The notes: a model not told the origin generated them from the letters alone. A stretch of 64,000 nt of DNA from Prorocentrum cordatum (GCA_963575745.1 CAUYUJ010000670.1:453666-517665); one strand, 5' to 3'; counted from the first letter of the stretch, positions 42,181 through 51,926 are shown. Program-made: numbers and translations.

Positions 42181-42720
42181 GTGGCTGCCCCAATCAAGCC
42201 TTTCGATCATATCGGTTCCGCTCCAGGGATGGACGACGAGTGGGACATCGATTTGGCGGATTCCACAGACGTGCCAGAATCAGACCAGGAGGACACGGGC
42301 GAGCTGATTAAACAAAACATGTGCACCAGTCGCCAACCTGGCGCCCGTGCGAAAAACAACATGGGCTTGACGTGCGCCGAGGCCCTCCGCGAGGCCAGGG
42401 ACACAGATGTGAACCACGCCCAGAATATGTTGCCTTCGGCGGGGGATCCATTGCTGAAGCGGACATTTGGCATGTACCTCGACGAGGCTTCGCCGCCTGC
42501 AACGCGTTCCAAAACAATCGGCCTGGACGCACACACGGAAAACGGTCACCCAGCGGAAAGTGAAGACGGTGGAAATGTTTGCAGTGCGCCAGCAGAAGAT
42601 CCCCCCCTCAAAAAAAACAAGACGGGTTTGTTGAAGAGAAGCAGGGCCAAGACCAGCAACAAGGATTGCGGGGAGGCCTCCACGTCTTTTGGGGGATCCG
42701 ACTTGGGAAACAGGCAGTAG
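42181..42720 (+). CDS. Transposon accessory protein, right arm
   Basis: Homologue of the left-arm gene at 37699-38328. The frame opens upstream of 42181 without a clear ATG. It contains DDEWDIDLADSTDVPES, LTCAEALREARDTDVNHAQN and DPLLKRTFGMYLDEASPP, and a Lys-rich tail, stop at 42718-42720. Residues in the central block are largely conserved between the arms while the linkers differ. Function unknown. Confidence 0.55.
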   Translation: MAAPIKPFDHIGSAPGMDDEWDIDLADSTDVPESDQEDTGELIKQNMCTSRQPGARAKNNMGLTCAEALREARDTDVNHAQNMLPSAGDPLLKRTFGMYLDEASPPATRSKTIGLDAHTENGHPAESEDGGNVCSAPAEDPPLKKNKTGLLKRSRAKTSNKDCGEASTSFGGSDLGNRQ

Positions 42721-42725
42721 TGGTA

Positions 42726-43359
42726 TTGGTTGTGTTCGGTGTTTGGTTTGCAGTGGAGGGGGCTATCTGCAGGGAAACGAGGAGTCAAACACGATTGAAA
42801 ACCACAAGCAATAACTAACGAGGACTGCGGAGGAATCAAAGTTAGGCGACGAGGACTACCTGCTCATTCTACTCTTCTATTCCCGCTCGTGCTTCTCGCC
42901 ATCTCACCTCAACCAGCCTCCCAATGATCGTCGTCTGTTCCCCCCACCCCTCATACACATCCTCTTTCCTATGCTGCCTCTCCTCCTCCTCGCAGCCCGA
43001 CCCTTATTGCTTTCAGCATCATCTTCCAGTCGTCCTCACCCTGCTGCTGCTGATCGTCCTCCTCCTTGACTTGATCGTTGTCATTCTCAATTCCTCCTGT
43101 TCCATTCCCCGCCTTTTCACGTGTTTCCGCATCGTCGCCCCCACCGCTTCTTGCCCGTCGCGGTCGTCTCCCTCCCAACCTTCTCAATAAGTGTACCCAT
43201 ACTGCTGCTGCTCCTCCTCCTCCTGATCCCTTTCCTCCCCTATCCAATCACGCAGCCGTTCTGGCACAGGTGTGTTTGATACTGCGAACTTCAGAACGGC
43301 ATTGCAGTATCGGGTCAGGTGGCTCGTTTCTGACTGCTCCACAGCGTTCCCCTTCTGCC
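42726..43359. other. Spacer and presumed 5' region of the first non-LTR element
   Basis: Bases 42960-43260 are C/T-rich with CTCCTCCTCCTCCTGATC and end GGCACAG (43270), acceptor-like. An open frame continues upstream of the ORF1 ATG through this tract but reads as low-complexity, so I place the start at 43360. The element's true 5' end was not identified. Confidence 0.4.
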
Positions 43360-44514
43360 ATGTCCAATGGAGCCTGGCAGACGCGCGGGCAAGGCAACGG
43401 TGCCTGGCAGCCTGCCCCGCCCTGGCGTGGCCCGACCCAGTGGGGCAGCCGCGCGGGCAGCGGGCAAGGGACTGCTTGGGCAGGCCAGTGGAGTGGCAGG
43501 CGCTGGCGGTGCAGCCAGTGCAACTGCAACAAAAACATTGACTCGTGGATGTTCTGCAAGCATTGCGGCGCGGAGAGGCAAGGGCCAGCTCAGTGGCCAG
43601 ATCTCCCGCGCCATCCTGGGCCTCAGTTTCCTCCTGGTGGCGGTGCAGGTGGCAACGGTCTCAACGGCAGCGTCGGAGGCGACTCCCTCTCGGCCGACGA
43701 GCTGCGCCAGCTCATCACACTCTGCGAGAAAGGAGGTGGCATGTCTGCCGCCAACAAGCACAAGCAGGCCCTGGACAAGCTCACGAAGTCAGCACAGCCC
43801 GTTCCTGTTCAACAGCGGGCCGCTAAAGCACATAGTGATGTTCAATACTGGGAAAGGAAGCTCTCCGTCGAGTTGGACCGCCTCGGCAAGCTGGAGGATC
43901 AGCTCAGTGTGCAACGGGACGCCGCTGCTGCTGCACGCGCTGAACTTCAGGACGCCGACGACAAGTACAAGGAGCTCGTCAGGGAGTTGGCTGGAGGCAT
44001 GGTCAGTACCGAAGACTGTTCAAAGGGAGTCGTCGGCAAGATTGATGTCTCTGAGCTCATGGACGGTAAGTGCACCGTTTTCGACCTGGTCAGCCTCGAC
44101 TCGATCTTCAAATTCGACGAGAGGGAATACACAATTGCCAAGGGGGATAAGGACGATATGGAGACACGCCGACAGACGCTCAATACCCAGTCCCGCGATG
44201 CCTGCACATCCATGTTCGCCGGCGCCCTCTCGAAGTCCAATGTCATTCGCGAGGAGCAGGCTAAGCATGTGGCGAGGTTGGGCAAGAAGCGGCGGGCCGA
44301 CGAGGATGGAGGCACTATTCCTGGGGCAGCTGGCGGGGCACCGAAGACACCGCCTACCGCTCCACCATCACATGAGCCACAGGCGGAGCCTGCGGCGGCG
44401 GCTGGTGGAGGCAGCGGCAGCGACGCTGCAGCAGCATCGGCGGTGCGAGAGCGCGCGGCTGCGGCTCTCGACAAGCCTCAGCAAGGCCCGCCCCCTGCCG
44501 TGCGCAACCCATAA
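43360..44514 (+). CDS. Non-LTR retrotransposon ORF1: RanBP2-type zinc finger and coiled coil
   Basis: 384 residues from ATG 43360 to TAA 44512-44514. The N-terminus is Gly/Trp/Gln-rich (MSNGAWQTRGQGNGAWQP), followed by a RanBP2-type zinc finger at about residues 49-75 (RRWRCSQCNCNKNIDSWMFC, then KHCGAERQ: two C-x2-C pairs). A Gly-rich linker leads to a helical, probably coiled-coil region at about residues 135-210 (LDRLGKLEDQLSVQRDAAAA) and a Lys/Arg-rich patch (HVARLGKKRRADEDG) before a Pro/Ala tail. By analogy with LINE ORF1 proteins it should bind the element RNA and form the RNP; zinc-finger RNA binding is inferred. ORF2 follows at once in another frame. Confidence 0.8.
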   Translation: MSNGAWQTRGQGNGAWQPAPPWRGPTQWGSRAGSGQGTAWAGQWSGRRWRCSQCNCNKNIDSWMFCKHCGAERQGPAQWPDLPRHPGPQFPPGGGAGGNGLNGSVGGDSLSADELRQLITLCEKGGGMSAANKHKQALDKLTKSAQPVPVQQRAAKAHSDVQYWERKLSVELDRLGKLEDQLSVQRDAAAAARAELQDADDKYKELVRELAGGMVSTEDCSKGVVGKIDVSELMDGKCTVFDLVSLDSIFKFDEREYTIAKGDKDDMETRRQTLNTQSRDACTSMFAGALSKSNVIREEQAKHVARLGKKRRADEDGGTIPGAAGGAPKTPPTAPPSHEPQAEPAAAAGGGSGSDAAAASAVRERAAAALDKPQQGPPPAVRNP

Positions 44515-45634
44515 GGGCGGCAGGGGGGATTGTCTCCATGAAAAAACCTTTTGTAAGCTCGAGCCTGTGGATCGCCTCGCTCGGCCCATCTCTAAATTGG
44601 ATACGTTTCTCCGCTATCTGTTGTCTTCTGCCGACAGTGGCCCAGCGGCCACGGGTAGTCTCGGAAATGGTTTTGGAAGGCGTGACACGTTGCATGTGCA
44701 GCCTTTAGCATATCCGCAGACGAGCCTGTCGGCAGGTTACTCCGCCCCCCACGTCAATTTTGGTCTCGGTGACGTGGGGTGCGGGTTTTCTCAGCCCCTG
44801 TTAGGGATGTCTGACAGTTTTGATTTCTTTGGGGGCCCCCAGGCCCCTGGTAAGGATGCCATTGCCCTGCAGGTTTGTAGTTGCAATTGCACGGCGCGGT
44901 CGTCAGCCAAAGAATGGCTGCCGACCACGGCGGCTCATGTAGTGTTGTTGCAAGAGCATCACCTTAGAGAATGTCAGATAGCTGAGGCCCAGAGTTGGTT
45001 GCTCAAGAACGGTTGGAAGGGCCTCTTCGAACCAGCTAAGGTGACTCGAGAAGATACGGATGTGTACTCCTCAGGCGGGGTGGCGGTTCTGGTCAGGAGC
45101 TTTCTTGGACTGCACGAACCGATTGGAGGTACTAAGGTATGCCAGCACCGTGCGATGGCAGCGTGGACACATGTAGGCAATGGGGACCCCATCCTGCTGA
45201 TCAGTTGCTACTTACACTGTGTTGAAGAACTGAGTGATGCGAATTTAGGCATTCTCGCTGGGATCGGCTCCACGGTCAGCTCGAGCATGTCCTCGTACAT
45301 TATCGGAGGGGACTTCAACATGGACCCCGCGGTCTTAGGCAAATGCCAGTACGTTGAGTCCCTGGGGGCCCAGTTGGTGAGCACGGAGTCTGGGGCGTGT
45401 CTGTCTTCTGCGGGAGTTCGGGTCCTGGACTACTTCCTGGTTTCTAGTGGGCTCGCCAAGGGTATCAGCTCGATCCAGGTTAATCGAAATGCCAACATAG
45501 CACTTCATTATCCTGTGGAAATGACGTTTTTCGAGCAGTCGGAGGACCTGAAGGTGTTATCGTTTCGGAAACCACCTCCACTTCCTGTCGAACAACCTAT
45601 TGGTCCTGCCCCTGCCCCCCGTGACTGGAGTTAA
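44515..45634 (+). CDS. Non-LTR ORF2, endonuclease domain (ends at in-frame TAA)
   Basis: Frame 2 is open across the ORF1 end. The first in-frame ATG near the domain is 44807 (MSDSFDFFGG), but the true ORF2 start may lie earlier. An APE-type endonuclease/exonuclease/phosphatase fold is visible: VVLLQEHHL (catalytic Glu), GGVAVLVRS, ILLISCYLH, YIIGGDFNMDP (Asp and Asn, 45298-45327), VLDYFLVS and the C-terminal HYPVEM in place of the usual S-D-H. It nicks target DNA to prime reverse transcription. The frame meets TAA at 45632-45634 and then continues coding-like in the same frame, so the stop is either a nonsense mutation or read through. Confidence 0.8.
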
Positions 45635-46495
45635 GTTCTCAAACTTGCTGAGGGAGTGTTTGATTGTGCACAGCGTGGGTCTCGTGAGGCATTTGAGGGG
45701 CTCGACGGGTTGTACACGTCTTGGGCAAACATGGCTGAGTTGGAGTTAGAAGGGGCCCTCCATACCAAGTTGCCTAAGAATGGCTGTCGGGGAGAAATTC
45801 CACAAGTCTGGTGGGTTGACATTAGGAAACGAGACAAACGTCCTGGCCGACACCCTGCTCTTTTCTGTGTCCGCTGGCTTTGTCAGAATCATCGGCTCTG
45901 GCGGTTTCATGTTCGGGCTGGAGAGCCCGACAAGCCCGCCAGAGGTCACGCAAAAACAGTCATCTGTTCCCCTTCGAGCTTCATTCTGGACAACTTTGCT
46001 AAGAGCGAGTTCAGCCAGTTGTACGCAGATGTCTGTGAGTTCGTAGGGAAGGATGGCCAGTCCTTCGATGATTGCGACTCCATCTCGGCGCGTCTCGCGG
46101 ATGCGCTGAAGTCGGCCTCTCTCGCAGCCAAGTACGATGCAGACCGTGCGTGGAAGGAGTGGTTTCTGAAGGACATCGACCAAGGGGCACGCGCGGCCCA
46201 TGCTTGGTCAAAGCCTGTCGAAGCCTGGGCTCCGTCCTCGACGCTGTCAGCATCGGGTCAGGTGCTATCAGGCCCTTTGTCGTTACTCAAGGCTGAAGGG
46301 CTTCGGTTCAAACGCCTGTGGCTGGCTACCGAAGGAGCCGAATCCATTGACTACAACCAGAGCCAGGACTTCCAGCCTATGTCGGCATTGCCTAGAGTTT
46401 CTGTTGGCACCATTCGTTTGGCAAGCCGTTCCTACAAGAGTCGATCTGCAGTCAGTGTTGATGGTTTCTTTGCGATGAAGGGCTTGAAGTTCTGT
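45635..46495 (+). CDS. Non-LTR ORF2, linker and start of reverse transcriptase
   Basis: Same frame as the endonuclease after the TAA. It contains the linker helix WANMAELELEGALHTKL, a basic stretch, and ADRAWKEWFLKDIDQGARAA, then HAWSKPVEAW. This W-x2-W...G-A-x-A-A-H pattern precedes the RT fingers in related elements and recurs in the second element at 59984. Near 46487 the coding frame moves by one base (frame 2 to frame 1), just before LSYSFGIIEMMSTFPIQIRL, which implies a one-base deletion or two-base insertion. Confidence 0.7.
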
Positions 46496-47985
46496 CTTAC
46501 AGTTTCGGGATCATTGAGATGATGTCGACTTTTCCCATCCAGATTCGTTTGGTGATGCTGGCTATGCTCCCCAAGCCGATGGGCGGCCTGCGACCGATCG
46601 GTATCTTCACGTCCACTTACCGCATGTGGGGGAAGATCAGGAGGGAGGTAGCTGTGGAATGGGAGGAGGCTCACACGGCAAGTTTTTTCTCAGGTAGTGG
46701 GTTTAAGAGTGCCACTGATGTTGTCTGGCGCCAAGCTGCTCGTGCCGAAGGGTCCACACGAACAGGGGGATATGCGGCGTCAGTCTTATGGGACATGTAT
46801 AAGTTTTATGAGTTGATGGATCTTGGGGGTCTCGAGGCTCGGTGTCTTAAATGGGGCTTCTCGCGCGCGGTCATCAAGGTTTCGCTAGCTGCATACAAAT
46901 CGGCTCGTTTCATTAACATCATTGGTTTCCTGGATGGGCCCTTCCTGGCTTTCAGGGGTGTTATTGCTGGCTGCAGTCTAGCTACAACATATGTGCGCAT
47001 TTATTACATGGATACGTTCATGCAGGTCTCTGTGGGGCCCACCATTAGCATCGACCTCTTCATAGATGACATAGGTATATCTAGCACCGGCACTTTCAAG
47101 CAGGTCTTGGCTGATTTGAAGTCGGCTACGGCAGCTGTTTATGTGGCGGTCACGGAGGATTTGAAGTCTGTTATCTCCCCCGACAAGGCCAACCTTGTTG
47201 CCAGCGACGCCACGCTCGGTAAGCTGCTGGCCGATTGGCTCGGGGCCTTGTCGGGACCCAGCTCCAACCACTCTACTGCAGTCAACATGGGGATTGATGA
47301 CACGGCAGGGAAAGGTAGCAGGGTGCGGGGGAGAGCGGTCAAGCGAAAGCAGAGGGAGAGAGGATTTCGGAGGAAGGTGGAGCGCATCAAGAGACAGAGA
47401 CATATCCTTGGCAGATCAGCGCGGGAGATTTTCTGCAGTGGGCCGCTGCCAGGGATGTGCTACGGAGCTGAAGTTCACGGTCTAAGTAACACTGAGTTAG
47501 GTCGGATCAGGCAGCAGGCTGGTAAGTGTTTACGGCCGTCATGTGGTGGCCGATCATTGTCTGCAGCGCTAGTGTTTGAGGATGAGCCTTGCTGGTATGG
47601 GATGGTTGCGCCGATAGTTAGATGGAGCAAGGAAGTTTGGGCAGCGCAGACAAGGGCTTACTCATTCTGTTTCAGCATGCCAGAGCTGCGCCGACTTTGG
47701 TCTTCTGTTTTTCAATCCGCCACCCTTCCCACCACTTGGAGACACGTTCACGGACCCATCAGTGCGTTGTACATGTCAGTAAAGAGGATAAGGTGGCGAA
47801 TGCGGGACTTTGCCACGCTGCTTGATCATCGTGGCACTGCTGTTTCGCTCACGTACGTCAGCCCTACGTTGCTCAAGGATCTCTTGCGAAGGGCTGTTGT
47901 TCGGGACCTGGAGAGGTCCATTGCTGTCAAGCTGGAGATGCCCTGGGACCGTGCGTGTTTTGATATTGCAAAATCAGAAGCCCGC
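46489..47985 (+). CDS. Non-LTR ORF2, reverse transcriptase
   Basis: Frame 1 carries the RT core: LVMLAMLPKPMGGLRPIGIF (motif 1-2), the W-rich fingers (ATDVVWRQAARAEG), SVLWDMYKFYELMD (motif A, D-x3-F-E-like), FRGVIAGCSLATTYV (motif B) and SIDLFIDDIG (motif C, catalytic Asp pair at 47065-47070; FIDD where FADD or YVDD is usual). A basic region (RVRGRAVKRKQRERGFRRK) and the thumb (GMCYGAEVHGLSNTELGRIR) follow. The frame continues only to 48027; the shift to frame 2 lies at a run of seven A (47986-47992). It copies element RNA at the nicked target. All catalytic motifs look intact. Confidence 0.85.
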
Positions 47986-47992
47986 AAAAAAA

Positions 47993-49516
47993 CGCTACAC
48001 GCCCATGGAAAAAGGAGCTATTCGTAATCTGGCCTGTGGAGGCTGCTGGACGGCTTCACGGGCTCATGCCCTTGGATACGAGTTAGATGACGAACAGCTG
48101 CTCTGCCCTCTCTGTCAACAGGCTGTTGACACCCCGCATCATAGGTTTTGGACTTGTGAGGCGGCGAGGGACGAGAGGGAGGAGTTGGTGAAGGAGAATA
48201 TCATCAAGATGGCGTGTGGTGAGCTCACGAAGGATGAGGAAAATTTGTTCACACGTGGCATCTTCGAGCATCCAGAAGGGCATTGGCCTCGGCCTAGGGA
48301 GTTCGGCGGTGTGGAAATCAAATCGTATCGGGAGGATCGCGATTTCGACGACGGAGTGATCGGGGGCCGAATATTCGTAGATGGGAGTTTGTTCGGGCAT
48401 CCGATACCAGAACTTTCGAGGGCTGGATGGGGAGTGGTCCAGGTCCCGGCTGATGGTCAACCCGAATGCACGCTGCACGGGCCTGTGTGGGCACCGATCG
48501 CTCAGACGGCCCCTGCGGCCGAGTTTACGGCTCTAGCGCAGGCTTCCCTGCAGCTGGCGACTCCGAGTGAATGTTATGCAGACTGCCAGGCGGTAGTCTC
48601 GCACTTTAACCAGCCCGCGTCTGCGCGACTGTCGCACAAGCGCAAGTACGCGGGCCACTTCTTGTATATCAATCAATGCCGCCACATCTCTGCCTTAACC
48701 AAGGTTAGGGCTCATTTAGACCCCGACGAGCCAGAGCTTGACGAGAGTGAGCGGTTCCGACGTCGGGGAAACGGCCACGCTGATGCCGTCGCGAAAATGG
48801 GCGCGCAGGCGCATCCTCGGCCCACCGAGGCCGAGGAAAAACGAGTTCAGAGTAGCATTGCCGTTGCCCGCGCCGCATGCCGCCTTGCCGCGAAGCTTTT
48901 GCCGCAGTGGCCGAAGCTGAATCTTGACGGAGTCGAGCTTCAGGCAGAGCATCCTGAGAAACCCCTGGGGCCGCCTGCCCAGGGGCATGAGTGGCAACAT
49001 TGTAGTGGCATGTGGCGTTGCACGGTCTGTCGCAAAGGGTCCAGGTCCGCGGCGAAACCTGGCCCTGGAAAATGTTTAGGCTCGGCGCAACCTGATCTGG
49101 ATGCGGCCGAGAGCAACGCACATGTGCCGACATTATTTCATGTTTCAGATGGCTCCGACTGTTTCCTTTGTGTGCGGTGCGGAGCGTTTCTGCACCACGG
49201 AGTGCTGGTCAAAAGCAACTTAGCGACCCGTTGCCCAGAACAGTTCAGCAGGCACGGTCGCACTAATTTCAATAGAATTATGGCGGGCAGATACCCGCGA
49301 GTATGCACGCAAGGGCTCACGATTGTAGATTCGCCGTGTCTGCCTTCCCTCGCCCCTGGCCTGGGCCCACAGGCGAGAAAGGAGGCTTGCAACGTGCCGC
49401 CCGACCCGCCAGGAAGTTCAGCGCTCCGCGGCGTCGTTTCTGCGCTCCGCCTCCAAGAGGCGGCCGCTTCCGCAGCTCCGCAGGAACCCAGAATGGTTTC
49501 CTCGGACTCGGACTAA
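47993..49516 (+). CDS. Non-LTR ORF2, zinc knuckle, RNase H and C-terminal fingers
   Basis: Frame 2 after the A7 run. First comes a zinc-knuckle-like CPLCQQAVDTPHHRFWTC (48102-48155). An RNase H domain follows with its acidic set: IFVDGS (Asp), APAAEFTALAQA (Glu), YADCQAVV (Asp) and RRRGNGHADAVAKMG (final Asp with His). It would remove element RNA from the hybrid after copying. The C-terminal ~190 residues include two further Cys clusters (MWRCTVCRKGSRS and DCFLCVRCGAFLHH) of unknown role, ending VSSDSD and TAA 49514-49516. An RNase H places the element among the I/Tad/R1-like groups rather than classical L1; clade assignment needs a tree. Confidence 0.85.
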   Translation, partial: RYTPMEKGAIRNLACGGCWTASRAHALGYELDDEQLLCPLCQQAVDTPHHRFWTCEAARDEREELVKENIIKMACGELTKDEENLFTRGIFEHPEGHWPRPREFGGVEIKSYREDRDFDDGVIGGRIFVDGSLFGHPIPELSRAGWGVVQVPADGQPECTLHGPVWAPIAQTAPAAEFTALAQASLQLATPSECYADCQAVVSHFNQPASARLSHKRKYAGHFLYINQCRHISALTKVRAHLDPDEPELDESERFRRRGNGHADAVAKMGAQAHPRPTEAEEKRVQSSIAVARAACRLAAKLLPQWPKLNLDGVELQAEHPEKPLGPPAQGHEWQHCSGMWRCTVCRKGSRSAAKPGPGKCLGSAQPDLDAAESNAHVPTLFHVSDGSDCFLCVRCGAFLHHGVLVKSNLATRCPEQFSRHGRTNFNRIMAGRYPRVCTQGLTIVDSPCLPSLAPGLGPQARKEACNVPPDPPGSSALRGVVSALRLQEAAASAAPQEPRMVSSDSD

Positions 49517-50310
49517 TTAGTGGGGGGGCGCAACTCTAGAGGGGTAGCTTTCCGAACGAAGACAGCGGCCTTGAAAGCGGGCTTCACGGAGAACTGAAGG
49601 GCACTTAAGTACGCAAGATGATGTTCGCGCTGGGGGGCGACAAGGTAATCACCATTGAGATCGTCGCCATCACCATCAGGAGTATCAGCATTGCCACCGC
49701 CGCATCATATCGCCACCGATACGGTGTACAACAACTAACGATACATACGCCAAATACGTTTTGCGAAGACTTCACGCGAGGGGAAGTGCAGTGTGCAGCC
49801 ATTGGCGGATGCATATGTGAGCGCACTTATGACGGTGAATGAGTTTTTGTGGATGAGAATTGTGATTGAGCACACATTTTGCTAAGTGTGCGTAGTACGC
49901 ATGACGTCGACGGCGACGCTAAGTAGGGACGACGACTTCGATAATTGTGTTGATGATGATGATGATTGAGACGGGCAACGACGGTGATGATGACGATGAG
50001 CATCACGATGAACATGGTTATGGTAATGATGATGCTGATGATGATGATGAGGATGATGACGATGTTGATGATGATGCTGCTGATGATGATGAGGATTAGG
50101 ATGAGGATGATGATTCTGATGGTTAGTAATCCGCGGGCTGGTGGTCACGAGCAGGAGCATCGAGCATGTCGCGTGCGTAAAGTTTGTGCGACACTGCATG
50201 CGCAAAAGGCGCCCTAATCAGCCGGATCCCCCTGAACGTCGGCTTCAAGAACCGCCTCAATACACCGGACCCCCTTGCCTCCCCCAAATGCGCCTTAAAC
50301 CAGACTTGGG
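49517..50310. other. Presumed 3' flank of the element, with GAT repeats
   Basis: Bases 49948-50115 are a GATGATG-rich simple repeat. No poly-A tail or clear element end was found. No gene recognised. Confidence 0.45.
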
Positions 50311-50319
50311 GGACGATTG

Positions 50320-50528
50320 TTGAGGGATCCGGAGGAGAAAAGGGGCGAGGAGAAGGAGGGGGGGGAGGAGGATATGGAGGTGGACAGGGTGGAGGAGGAG
50401 GAGGATGAGACGGAGGCGGACAAACGGAAGAGGAAAAACGGAGGAGGAGGAGGACAGGGAACAGGAGGAGGCGGAGGAGGACGAGAAGGAGGTTGGAGGA
50501 AGGCTGGCGGAGCTGGCCTCTGGCTCAG
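50320..50528. repeat. Purine tract upstream of the FemAB-like exon
   Basis: GGAGGA-rich sequence ending GGCCTCTGGCTCAG (to 50528), an acceptor-like site. Confidence 0.7.
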
Positions 50529-50640
50529 GCCCGTGCCGTTCCTTCATTTCGAGTGTTGCTACCACGCCTTGGTGGACTACGCCATCCAGCATGGCTACTC
50601 GTGCGTCGAGCCCGGCAACGGGGGTGGCAGCATCTACAAG
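50529..50640 (+). CDS. FemAB/DUF482-like acyltransferase, penultimate exon
   Basis: Frame 1 reads PVPFLHFECCYHALVDYAI, then QHGYSCVEPGNGGGSIYK. This is the signature of the DUF482 (Pfam PF04339, peptidoglycan-recognition/FemAB-like GNAT) family: the H-F-E-x-C-Y...Y-A-I-x-H-G...E-P-G stretch, where bacterial and plant members have HFExCYYQxIEYCIEHG and EPGAQGEHK. Members are probable aminoacyl- or acetyl-transferases; substrate in dinoflagellates is unknown. The exon ends in phase 0 at AAG|GCGCTTGG (a GC donor, common in dinoflagellates) and joins the exon at 51927. The acceptor is placed at CTGGCTCAG (50528). Upstream exons were not found; the retrotransposon at 43-49.5 kb may sit in an intron of this gene. 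Confidence 0.7.
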
Positions 50641-50911
50641 GCGCTTGGCGTGTTGGGGTGGGGGCGGGCTCTCGCTTTGGGCTTTTTTGGGGGGAGAGCG
50701 GCCCAGCGACGACCCAAGATATCCACGCGGACCTGAGGACTGTTCTGTTCATGCCGCTTTTTAGTTGGGGTCCGAAGTGCCATGCGGACCACCAGACATG
50801 CTCAGGTGCTCCGCTGAATCTGCCGCCCCCTTCACTTCTCTGGCGCTGGGTGGAGATCTGGAGAGGATTGAGTGGTAGGAGAGCAGGAGGAGGGTGGACA
50901 AATGAGGGGGG

Positions 50912-50972
50912 GCAAGACAGATGCACTCGCGTCTCGCGTCACATCCGACGTCCTACCCCTTCCGCCCATCCC
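50912..50972 (+). repeat. Conserved dispersed ~60-bp motif, copy C (intronic)
   Basis: GCAAGACAGATGCACTCGCG, then TCACATCCGACGTCCTACCC, then CCCATCCC. Diverged relative of 10298-10359 and 35171-35233, lying inside the 1,286-nt intron of the FemAB-like gene. Confidence 0.55.
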
Positions 50973-51926
50973 TCGGGATTGTGCTGAATCATCTTCAGTC
51001 CGCCGAGCCTGTTGTCCTAGAAGACATTGGGCAGTCGCAGGAGTTCACCCATGTTTGGCTGTGTCGTCGGCGACAGGGGGGGGGGGGGGGGGCTCTTGTG
51101 CTGCGGAGATGGAGCACGAGGCGGGGCAGCAGCGGAAATGGTGGCACACGAGGGGAAACGAGGGAGGCGGCAGGACATTTAGTCCGCGTTCGGGCAAGAG
51201 CGCCAGGCCGAACGAAAACGCACCGTCCCAAACAAGAGGCCATCGTTGCAGCGGGAACACCAATGTGAAGGACCGAAGGAGTTTCCAGTGAAAAAGCACA
51301 TACGGGACATCAAATAATGGATGTTCACGCAACACACACAACACAAAAAACGCGGGGGAGGCACTGCGTACTTTCTCATTGTTCAGGGGGAGAAACAGCA
51401 GAGGAGGGGTCGGGCGCGTGGCCTGGTTATGTCGCCTGGTCTGTCCCACCGACATGCCTCGGGGTGCGACATGGAGGAGTTATTGATAAGGGAAACGATG
51501 GAGGAGGACTAAGGAGAAGGGAAGAGTGAGGACGGGAGGAAGAGTCGGAGAGGAGGAAGGAAAGGAAGGGGGAGGAGGGAAGGAGGCACCTGGAGGAAAG
51601 GAGTGGTGGTGGTGGTGAGGAGGAGGAGGAGGAGAAGGAGAGAGCGGAAGTGCCAGGGGGAGGCGTAAGCATGAAGGAGGCAAACAGGTGCATGGAGAAG
51701 CGAGGACCGAAACACACAAATTTGGAGAAGCGCGGATCGAGGATAAAGATGAAGTAGGGGCTGGTAGAGGAGGAGGGAGTCAAGATGATGGAGACGTGAG
51801 GAGGAGAAGGAGAAGGCGGAGAGAGGTAGAGATGTGGGGAGGACCGTCAAGCACCTGTCCCTGGGAGGGGCATCGAGAATTGGGCGGGTCGCCGTGGCCC
51901 TTGCCCGACCGCGGCCTTCCCGCAAG
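50973..51926. other. Intron of the FemAB-like gene (3' part)
   Basis: The inferred intron is 50641-51926: GCGCTTGG at the 5' end and CTTCCCGCAAG at the 3' end. It contains a G-run (51073-51092), one CTGCAGCG-family member (about 51235-51270) and a purine tract (51480-51830). Open frames inside it are low-complexity. Confidence 0.65.

Larger units (their letters stand above)
37690..42725. mobile_element. Palindromic DNA-transposon pair, catalytic core in the loop
   Basis: Left arm 37690-39900 and right arm 40472-42725 are inverted copies of each other around a 571-bp loop (39901-40471). Each arm carries, from outside in, an accessory gene, a CT/GA microsatellite, the transposase N-terminal region and an antisense transposase C-terminal piece. 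The inner ~450 bp of the arms are about 95% identical, the outer parts only about 70-80%. The loop holds the only DDE catalytic core. Identity dropping abruptly outward suggests recent conversion or recombination near the loop. Confidence 0.75.

Noticed and set aside
43078-43359. N-terminal extension of ORF1 upstream of ATG 43360
   Set aside because: The extension reads through a pyrimidine tract; the protein-like region starts at MSNGAWQ.
43367-44500. Frame 2 overlapping ORF1
   Set aside because: Open by chance opposite a GC-rich ORF1; the protein-like part begins only after the ORF1 end.
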